DNA of 64,000 nucleotides from Rhodoferax koreense (GTDB lineage Bacteria > Pseudomonadota > Gammaproteobacteria > Burkholderiales > Burkholderiaceae_C). Positions 58,318 to 64,000 of the stretch are shown here, piece by piece; position 1 is the first letter of the stretch; the number at the start of each line of letters is the position of its first letter. The stretch lies in NCBI RefSeq assembly GCF_001955695.1, contig NZ_CP019236.1, positions 2,356,001 through 2,420,000 on the forward strand, in the 5' to 3' direction. The translations under genes and the position numbers were made by a program. Under the pieces are notes generated by a model. That model did not search any database and was not told the origin of the DNA. It saw nothing but the letters and a program-made list of their open reading frames with translations.

Positions 58318-59774
58318 GCGCCACGGACGAACTGTTCACCATGGACGGTGCCGCCATGGCCGAGGCCGTGCGCAGCGGCCGGCTCAGCGCCACGGCGTTG
58401 GTCCAGGCCAGCTTGGCCCGCATCGCCGCGACCGACGGCCAGGTCAACGCCTTCACCGACGTGGTGCGCGAACGTGCCTTGAAGCGGGCCGCCGAGCTCG
58501 ATGCGCAGCTGGCCGCCGCACCATCGGGCCCGCTGCGCGAACGGCCCTTGCTCGGCGTGCCGTTCGCGGTGAAGAACCTGTTCGACATCGCCGGCATCCG
58601 CACCCTGGCCGGCTCGAAGATCGAACGCGACAGCGCACCGGCCACGGCCGATGGCGTGCTGGTGCAGCGCATGGAAGCGGCCGGCGCGGTACTGGTGGGC
58701 GGCCTGAACATGGACGAATACGCCTACGGCTTCACCACCGAGAACAGCCATGAGGGCCCGGTGCGCAATCCGCACGACCTGTCGCGCATCGCTGGCGGTT
58801 CGTCGGGTGGATCGGGCGCGGCCGTGGCGGCAGGGCAGGTGGCGATCACGCTGGGCTCCGACACCAATGGCTCGATCCGCGTGCCGTCTTCGCTGTGCGG
58901 CATCTTCGGCCTGAAGCCGACCTTCGGCCGGTTGCCGCGCACCGGCAGTTTCCCGTTCATCTCGAGCCTGGACCATCTTGGCCCGTTCGCGCGTTCCGCG
59001 CGCGACCTGGCGCTGAGCTACGACGCGATGCAGGGACCGGAAGCCGGCGCGGGCACGGCCGCCGAAGGTTATGACCCCGGTGCCGCGCAAGGCGCGATCG
59101 AGCCCACCGTGGCGCAGCTCGGCCTCGGCACGCAGGGCCTGCGCATCGGTGTGCTCGGCGGCTACTTCGAGCGCAATGCGCAGTCGGCGGCATTGGCCGC
59201 GGTGCATCGGGTCGCCGAGGCCTTGTCGGCCGTCGAGCGGGTGGAGCTGCCGCTGGTCGAGGCCGGCCGCGCCGCGGCCTTTCTCATCACCAACGCCGAG
59301 GCTGGCGCCTTGCACCTGGCCAATTTGCGCCGCCGTCCCAACGATTTCGAACCGCTGTCGCGCGACCGCTTCCTTGCCGGTGCGATGTTGCCCGCGGCCT
59401 GGGTGGCACGGGCGCAGCGCGTGCGGCGCGCCTATGCGGAGGCCGTGGCGCGTGTGTTCGAACACTTCGACATCCTGCTTGCGCCGGCCACGCCGTGCGC
59501 GGCCACACCCATCGGCACCGAGAGCTTCGAGATCAACGGCCGCAGGCTGCCGCTGCGCCCGAGCATGGGCTTGCTGACGCAGCCGATCTCGTGCATCGGC
59601 CTGCCGGTGTGCGCGGTGCCGGTGTGGGGTGCCGATCCCAGATTGCCCGGCCTGCCGATCGGCGTGCAGGTCATCGGCGCGCCCTGGCGCGAAGACCTGG
59701 TGCTGCGCGTGGCGGCAAGCCTCGAAGCCGCCGGCGTGGTGCGTGCGCCGGTCGGCCCCTGCACGTTTTTCTGA
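58314..59774 (+). CDS. atzE: AtzE-like amidase, catalytic subunit of 1-carboxybiuret hydrolase
   Basis: 486 aa amidase-signature enzyme. Triad K87 (FAVKNLFDIAG), S163 (GGSSGGSGAAVAAG) and S187 (DTNGSIRVPSS), with the standard 24-residue spacing. The segment YGFTTENSHEGPVRNPHDL (~143-161) before the signature is AtzE/HpxY wording. With AtzG it deaminates 1-carboxybiuret to 1,3-dicarboxyurea in the cyanuric acid pathway. The same gene trio (HpxX/HpxY/HpxZ) acts on oxalurate in Klebsiella, so the substrate depends on context; here allophanate hydrolase and a biuret/triuret hydrolase relative favour ureides. Confidence 0.86.
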   Translation: MSATDELFTMDGAAMAEAVRSGRLSATALVQASLARIAATDGQVNAFTDVVRERALKRAAELDAQLAAAPSGPLRERPLLGVPFAVKNLFDIAGIRTLAGSKIERDSAPATADGVLVQRMEAAGAVLVGGLNMDEYAYGFTTENSHEGPVRNPHDLSRIAGGSSGGSGAAVAAGQVAITLGSDTNGSIRVPSSLCGIFGLKPTFGRLPRTGSFPFISSLDHLGPFARSARDLALSYDAMQGPEAGAGTAAEGYDPGAAQGAIEPTVAQLGLGTQGLRIGVLGGYFERNAQSAALAAVHRVAEALSAVERVELPLVEAGRAAAFLITNAEAGALHLANLRRRPNDFEPLSRDRFLAGAMLPAAWVARAQRVRRAYAEAVARVFEHFDILLAPATPCAATPIGTESFEINGRRLPLRPSMGLLTQPISCIGLPVCAVPVWGADPRLPGLPIGVQVIGAPWREDLVLRVAASLEAAGVVRAPVGPCTFF

Positions 59775-59786
59775 AAGGCCCCGACG

Positions 59787-60167
59787 ATGATCCACGCCAC
59801 CAACCTGCCCAAGGTCCATGCCGAAGTCAGCGCCGTCTTCGCGCAGTACGAAGACGCCCTGGTGAACAACAAGGTCGAGGTGCTCGACGCCCTGTTCTGG
59901 AACAGCCCGCACACGCTGCGCTACGGCACGGGCGAGAACCTCTACGGCTTCGAGGCGATCCAGGCGTTCCGCGCCGCCCGGCCGGCGCAGGGCCTGGCGC
60001 GCACCGTGCTCAAGACCGTCATCACCACCTACGGCTACGACTTCGCCACCACCAACATCGAGTTCCAGCGCGAAGGCAGCAGCAAGATGGGCCGGCAGAG
60101 CCAGACCTGGTTGCGCACCGAAAAGGGCTGGAAGGTCGTCGCTGCGCACGTGAGCCTGATGCCGTGA
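59787..60167 (+). CDS. atzH: AtzH-like DUF3225 (SnoaL-fold) enzyme
   Basis: 126 aa SnoaL/NTF2-like protein: [73 protein letters not shown]. AtzH of Pseudomonas ADP is reported to convert 1,3-dicarboxyurea to allophanate with Tyr22 and Arg46 needed; here Y21 and R45 fall at the same spacing, so the catalytic pair appears conserved. HpxZ belongs to the same family. Twelve bp after atzE, last gene of this transcription block, followed by operator block B. Confidence 0.87.
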   Translation: MIHATNLPKVHAEVSAVFAQYEDALVNNKVEVLDALFWNSPHTLRYGTGENLYGFEAIQAFRAARPAQGLARTVLKTVITTYGYDFATTNIEFQREGSSKMGRQSQTWLRTEKGWKVVAAHVSLMP

Positions 60168-60192
60168 AGCCCCGGAACCGCAGGCACAGAAT

Positions 60193-60222
60193 TTGCGTCC
60201 TGACTTGTATCCAAGATTGAAG
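60193..60222 (+). promoter_or_regulatory. Operator-promoter block B of the ureide island
   Basis: TTGCGT (60193-60198) then ACTTGTATCCAAGAT (60203-60217), whose core CTTG-TATC-CAAG is an inverted repeat. Lined up with block A (53491-53520) without gaps, about 20 of 30 bases agree, including all of ACTTGTA and CAAG. It lies 83 bp before the BMP-type binding-protein gene. A shared regulator, probably GntR-type, is inferred; no regulator gene is in the window next to either block. Confidence 0.55.
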
Positions 60223-60304
60223 TTGCCCATTCGCACCGTTTTGATCCACCCATTCACGCGATCCATACCCGATCCACACCTGATCCTTTGACCCGGAGAA
60301 CACC

Positions 60305-61420
60305 ATGAGCCAGCACAACCCCCATCGCCGCGATTCCCTCAAAACCCTGGCCGCACTCGGCGCCGCTGGCACGCTCGGTGGCTGGCAAGGCCTTGCCCGG
60401 GCCCAGGCGCCCTTGACGGTCGGTGTGATCTACGTCGGCCCGCGTGACGACTACGGCTACAACCAGGCCCATGCCCAGGCCGCGGCCGAGGTCAAGAAGA
60501 TGGCCGGCATCAAGGTGGTCGAGGAAGAGAACGTGCCAGAGACGGCGGCCGTGCAGAAGACCATGACCGGCATGATCAAGCAGGACGGCGCCAAGCTGCT
60601 GTTCCCCACCTCGTTCGGCTATTTCGATCCGCACATCCTGGCACTCGCGCCCAAGAACCCCGACGTGCGTTTCTCGCATTGCGGCGGCATGTGGAGCGAG
60701 GGCATGCCCAAGAACGCGGGCAGCTTCTTCGGCTACATCGACGAATGCCAGTTCCTCAACGGCGTGATCGCCGGCCACATGAGCAAGAGCGGCAAGATCG
60801 CCTTCGTCGCGGCCAAGCCGATCCCGCAGGTGCTGCGCAACATCAACGCCTTCACCATGGGCGCGCGCTCCGTCAAGCCTGGCATCACCTGCAGCGTGAT
60901 CTTCACCGGCGACTGGTCGATGGCCGTGAAGGAAGCCGAGGCCACCAACAGCCTGGCCGACCAGGGCTGCGACGTGTTCACCATGCACGTGGACGGCCCG
61001 AAGGTCATCGTCGAGACGGCGGCCAAGCGCGGCAAGATGGTCTGCGGCTACCACGCCAGCCAGGCCAAGCTCGCGCCGAATGCCTACCTCACCGGTGCCG
61101 AGTGGAACTGGCTCACCGCCTACAAGACCATCATCGAAGCCGCGCAGACCGGCAAGCCGCACCCCAACTTCCTGCGCGGCGGCCTGAAGGAAGGCTACGT
61201 GAAGATGTCGGCCTACGGCGCCATGGTGACGGACGCCGCCAAGAAGCAGGCCGACGACACGAAGGCCAAGATGGTGGCCGGCAGCTTCGACATCTTCAAG
61301 GGCCCGCTCAAGGACAACAAGGGCAAGGAAGTGATCGCCGCGGGCAAGGTGTTCAAGCAGACGGACATCGAGCTCGAGAAGATGAACTACCTGGTCGAGG
61401 GTGTGAACGGTAGTTTCTGA
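60305..61420 (+). CDS. BMP-family ABC transporter substrate-binding protein
   Basis: 371 aa. Leader with twin-arginine-like HRRDSLKTLAALGAAGTLGG, cleaved near ARA. Mature part: LTVGVIYVGPRDDYGYNQAH (~39-58), KVVEEENVPETAAVQKTM, LLFPTSFGYFDPHILALAPK, and GSFFGYIDECQFLNGVIAGH (~140-159), the basic membrane protein/PnrA-like fold that usually binds nucleosides, purines or ureido compounds. Ribosome site CGGAGAA. It follows operator block B and heads a second importer in the island; ligand may be biuret, triuret or a purine product. Confidence 0.88.
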   Translation: MSQHNPHRRDSLKTLAALGAAGTLGGWQGLARAQAPLTVGVIYVGPRDDYGYNQAHAQAAAEVKKMAGIKVVEEENVPETAAVQKTMTGMIKQDGAKLLFPTSFGYFDPHILALAPKNPDVRFSHCGGMWSEGMPKNAGSFFGYIDECQFLNGVIAGHMSKSGKIAFVAAKPIPQVLRNINAFTMGARSVKPGITCSVIFTGDWSMAVKEAEATNSLADQGCDVFTMHVDGPKVIVETAAKRGKMVCGYHASQAKLAPNAYLTGAEWNWLTAYKTIIEAAQTGKPHPNFLRGGLKEGYVKMSAYGAMVTDAAKKQADDTKAKMVAGSFDIFKGPLKDNKGKEVIAAGKVFKQTDIELEKMNYLVEGVNGSF

Positions 61421-61447
61421 TTGCGCGCTCGTTCGCCTGAGCCGGTC

Positions 61448-61505
61448 CTTCGACAGGCTCAGGACGAACGGGAGAAATTATCCGTTCGCACTGAGCTTGT
61501 CGAAG
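61448..61505. repeat. Inverted pair of a dispersed 24-bp repeat
   Basis: CTTCGACAGGCTCAGGACGA (plus ACGG) at 61448-61471 faces CCGTTCGCACTGAGCTTGTC (plus GAAG) at 61482-61505; the arms match at 20 or more of 24 bases around a 10-bp AT-rich loop. The phrase TTCGACAGGCTCAGGACGAA is, from memory, a repeat found in many proteobacterial genomes. It lies in the 110-bp gap between binding protein and first permease, and would fold into a long hairpin in the mRNA. Confidence 0.8.
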
Positions 61506-61530
61506 TGCTGGACGTTCAAAGGAAATGCCC

Positions 61531-62625
61531 ATGCGCATCCCCGTGAAAGAAATCGCGCTGCCGGTGCTGGCCATTACCGCCGCACTCGGCATCTTCGGCA
61601 TCCTCGTGTGGTTCGCCGGTGTGAGCCCGGTGGAGGTCTGGGCGACCCTGTTCAAGGGCGCGTTCGGCGACTGGTTCTCGTGGCAGAACACCTTGCAGCG
61701 CGCCGCACCGCTGATGCTGACCGCGCTGTGCGTGGCGCTGCCGGCGCGCGCCGGCCTGGTCATCATCGGCGGCGAGGGCGCGCTGGTGCTCGGCGGCCTG
61801 GCCTGCGCGGCCATGCCCTATGTGATGCCGCTGCCCGACAACATCGTCGGCACCATCATGGTCTGCGCCGCGGGCGCGCTCGCGGGTGCGCTGTGGATCA
61901 TGCTGGCGGGCTGGCTGCGCCAGTTCCGAGGCATCAACGAGACCATCAGCAGCCTGCTCCTGGCCTACATCGCCATCGGCATCTTCAAGCATCTGGTCGA
62001 GGGCCTGCTGCGTGACCCGGCGAGCCTGAACAAACCTTCCACGCTGTCTTTGTCCGAAGGCATCCGCATCGGCGGCATCGCCGGCAGCGACGTGCATTGG
62101 GGCCTGGTGCTCGGTGTGATCGCCTGCCTGGGGCTGGGTCTGTGGCTGCGCGCCACGGCCTCGGGCTTTTCGATCCGCGTGGTCGGCGGCAACCCGCGCA
62201 CCGCGCAACTCGTGGGCCTGCCCGCGAACCGATTGATCCTTGCCGCCTGCGGCCTCGGCGGCGCCTGCGCTGGCCTGGCCGGCGCGGTGGAGGTGGCGGC
62301 CGTGCACACCAATGCCAACGCGTCGCTGATCGCTTCCTACGGCTACGCGGGCATCCTGGTGTCCTTCATCGCGCGGCACTCGCCCGTCGCGGTGGTTCCG
62401 GTGGCGATCCTGTTCGGCGGCTTCGGCGCGGCGGGCAGCTTGCTGCAGCGCCGGCTGGGCCTGCCGGACGCTTCGGTGCTGGTGCTGCAAGGTATCGCCT
62501 TCGTGCTGATCCTGGCCAGCGAGGCGCTGCGCCACACCGACATCAAGGCATCGCTCGCCAAGTGGGCCGCGCCGCGCCCGCCGGCCGCGGTGCCCGGCAC
62601 CATGCACAAAGGGTTGCCATCATGA
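61531..62625 (+). CDS. BMP-type ABC transporter permease (YufP/NupP-like)
   Basis: 364 aa of the branched-chain/ribose (BPD_transp_2) family, about nine helices: LPVLAITAALGIFGILVWFA, RAGLVIIGGEGALVLGGLA (~70-88), RGINETISSLLLAYIAIGIF and RVVGGNPRTAQLVGLPANRL (~218-237). Two ATGs are possible (61525 and 61531); the purine tract AAAGGAAA is best spaced for 61531. Overlaps the next permease by four bases (ATGA). With it forms the transmembrane heterodimer of a BMP-type importer. Confidence 0.88.
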   Translation: MRIPVKEIALPVLAITAALGIFGILVWFAGVSPVEVWATLFKGAFGDWFSWQNTLQRAAPLMLTALCVALPARAGLVIIGGEGALVLGGLACAAMPYVMPLPDNIVGTIMVCAAGALAGALWIMLAGWLRQFRGINETISSLLLAYIAIGIFKHLVEGLLRDPASLNKPSTLSLSEGIRIGGIAGSDVHWGLVLGVIACLGLGLWLRATASGFSIRVVGGNPRTAQLVGLPANRLILAACGLGGACAGLAGAVEVAAVHTNANASLIASYGYAGILVSFIARHSPVAVVPVAILFGGFGAAGSLLQRRLGLPDASVLVLQGIAFVLILASEALRHTDIKASLAKWAAPRPPAAVPGTMHKGLPS

Positions 62626-63542
62626 CCGCCGACCAATGGATCGCGCTGGCCGCCGGCATCGGCGGCGGCGCGCTGCGCGTGGGCGTGCCCTTCCTGTTCG
62701 TGAGCCTCGGCGAATGCCTTACGGAGAAGTCGGGCCGCATCAACCTCGGCCTTGAGGGTGTGCTGGTGCTGTCGGCCATGGCCGCTTTCGGCGGCTCCTA
62801 TCTCACCGGCTCGCCCTGGGCTGGCGTGTTGCTCGGCGCCTGCGTCGGAGCCTTGCTCGCGGCGCTGCACGGCGTCTTGTGTTCGCTCGATGGCGTGAAC
62901 GACGTGGCCACCGGCATCGCGCTGATGCTGCTCGGCACCGGGCTGGCGTTCTACTTCGGCAAGGCCCTGATCCAGCCGCAGGCCGTGCAGCTTCCATCCA
63001 TCCCGCTGGGCAACTGGAGCGACAACCCGGTCGTGCGCTCGGCGCTGCAGGTGAATGCCCTGCTGCCGGTGGGCATCGTGCTGGCTGTCCTCATGTGGTG
63101 GGCCTTTGCGCACACGCGGGCCGGCCTGCTGATCCGCATGGCGGGCGACTCGGCCAATGCGACGCGGGCGTTGGGTTATTCGGTGTCGGGCATCCGCATC
63201 GCGTCGACCGCGGCGGGAGGCTTCATCGCCGGGCTCGGCGGCGCATCGCTCACGCTGTTCTACCCCGGCAGCTGGAACGAAGGCATCTCCAGCGGCCAGG
63301 GCCTGATCGCCGTGGCGCTGGTGATCTTCGCGCGCTGGAGCCCGCTGCGCTGCGTGGGCGCGGCCCTGCTCTTCGGCGGTGCCGGCGCCCTCGGCCCGGC
63401 CTTGCAGAGCATCGGTGTGGGTTGGGGCTACCACCTGTTCAACACCGTGCCCTATGTGCTCACGCTGCTGATCCTGGTGATCACCTGCAGGCCCGGCACC
63501 GTGGTGGTGGGCAGCCCGGGCGAACTTTCATCGACACGCTGA
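62622..63542 (+). CDS. BMP-type ABC transporter permease (YufQ/NupQ-like)
   Basis: 306 aa, about eight helices. [20 protein letters not shown] (~22-41) with [19 protein letters not shown] is the conserved start of this family; [20 protein letters not shown] and [20 protein letters not shown] (~181-200) follow. Partner of the permease just upstream. The ATPase that the system needs is not between 60.3 and 63.5 kb and may lie beyond the window. Confidence 0.88.
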   Translation: MTADQWIALAAGIGGGALRVGVPFLFVSLGECLTEKSGRINLGLEGVLVLSAMAAFGGSYLTGSPWAGVLLGACVGALLAALHGVLCSLDGVNDVATGIALMLLGTGLAFYFGKALIQPQAVQLPSIPLGNWSDNPVVRSALQVNALLPVGIVLAVLMWWAFAHTRAGLLIRMAGDSANATRALGYSVSGIRIASTAAGGFIAGLGGASLTLFYPGSWNEGISSGQGLIAVALVIFARWSPLRCVGAALLFGGAGALGPALQSIGVGWGYHLFNTVPYVLTLLILVITCRPGTVVVGSPGELSSTR

Positions 63543-63550
63543 ACCTCCCT

Positions 63551-64000
63551 ATGGACACACCGACCCGCTTCGTGACCGCAGATCCCTACGCCTGGCCCTA
63601 CAACGGCGACCTGCGCCCCGACAACACCGCCCTCATCGTCATCGACATGCAGACCGACTTCTGCGGCAAGGGCGGTTACGTGGACGTGATGGGCTACGAC
63701 CTGTCGCTCGTGCAGGCGCCGATCGTGCCGATCAAGCGCTTGTTCGAAGTGATGCGGCCCTTGGGCTTCACCATCATCCACACGCGTGAAGGGCACCGGC
63801 CCGACCTTGCCGACCTGCCGCCCAACAAGCGCTGGCGATCGCGGCAGATCGGCGCGGGCGGCGTGGGCATCGGCGACGACGGGCCGTGTGGCCGCATCCT
63901 GGTCCGCGGTGAACCGGGCTGGAACATCATTCCCGAACTCGCACCGATCGAGGGCGAGGTGGTGATCGACAAGCCCGGCAAGGGCTCTTTCTACGCCACC
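63551..64000 (+). CDS. Isochorismatase-fold cysteine hydrolase, biuret (BiuH) or triuret (TrtA) hydrolase-like, partial
   Basis: First 150 codons; runs off the window. Starts [20 protein letters not shown], then [18 protein letters not shown] with the catalytic Asp D32, [24 protein letters not shown] region (~78-95; reads [19 protein letters not shown]) and [13 protein letters not shown] with the catalytic Lys K141. The nucleophile Cys would be about 35 residues past the edge. The wording ([38 protein letters not shown]) closely follows the biuret amidohydrolase of Rhizobium leguminosarum as I recall it; TrtA triuret hydrolase is a near homologue and cannot be excluded. Nine bp after the permease gene. 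Confidence 0.82.
   Translation, partial: MDTPTRFVTADPYAWPYNGDLRPDNTALIVIDMQTDFCGKGGYVDVMGYDLSLVQAPIVPIKRLFEVMRPLGFTIIHTREGHRPDLADLPPNKRWRSRQIGAGGVGIGDDGPCGRILVRGEPGWNIIPELAPIEGEVVIDKPGKGSFYAT

Noticed and set aside
58263..60266. A 667-codon open frame opposite atzE and atzH
   Set aside because: Low-complexity antisense frame; the sense genes have full catalytic motifs and overlapping starts and stops.
1..64000. Search for CRISPR arrays, tRNA/rRNA genes, prophage and insertion sequences
   Set aside because: No regularly spaced repeats, cloverleaf-type sequences, transposases, integrases or phage structural genes were seen; only short dispersed repeats.

Overview
The window is GC-rich, densely coding DNA that looks like a betaproteobacterium of the order Burkholderiales, most likely family Comamonadaceae. 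The reasons are several orphan tripartite-tricarboxylate (TTT/Bug) binding proteins, the zapB-zapA-6S RNA arrangement, a periplasmic-protein-rich gene content, and three kinds of short intergenic repeat that I associate with this group. This placement is inference from gene content; no rRNA or marker tree is available.

Layout. 0-8.3 kb: a LysR/SDR divergent pair, lgt, an MgtC-family membrane protein, then a malonate-use operon (GntR regulator, malonyl-CoA decarboxylase, TTT binding protein, malonyl-CoA synthetase). 8.3-13.5 kb: uspA behind an FNR-type promoter, a translationally coupled HD-GYP and PAS-GGDEF-EAL pair, and a TSUP permease. 13.6-14.5 kb: 6S RNA, zapA and a zapB-like gene. 14.5-24 kb: a cobalamin riboswitch followed by a compact cobalamin operon (btuB, cobB, cobU, btuFCD, cobO, cobD, cobC). 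24-28 kb: two c-di-GMP proteins on the other strand. 28.4-35.6 kb: cobQ and cobT, separated by a basic amino-acid ABC operon with an aspartoacylase-like enzyme. 35.7-46 kb: a second DosP-like protein, nth, a LysR-controlled TTT/Ntn-hydrolase pair, a hipBA toxin-antitoxin locus and an aminotransferase. 46-52.5 kb: a lipoprotein, xdhC, puuD (urate hydroxylase), a chemoreceptor, an AlkD-like protein and a Nudix hydrolase.

52.5-64 kb is the most interesting part: a ureide-catabolic island. It holds an allophanate hydrolase (AtzF type), an NMT1/SsuA-type ABC importer, the AtzG-AtzE-AtzH trio (1-carboxybiuret hydrolase and the DUF3225 enzyme), a BMP-type ABC importer, and the first 150 codons of a cysteine hydrolase of the biuret/triuret hydrolase family. 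No cyanuric acid hydrolase is present, so the input is probably not cyanurate from within this cluster; biuret or triuret (a urate oxidation product) would be a coherent substrate, and urate genes lie about 5 kb away. A closely similar 30-bp operator-promoter block occurs in front of both halves of the island, which suggests one GntR-type regulator controls both.

The other general themes are five c-di-GMP turnover proteins within 30 kb, cobalamin genes broken into three blocks with cobS absent, and a repeat element that has been inserted in frame into cobQ.
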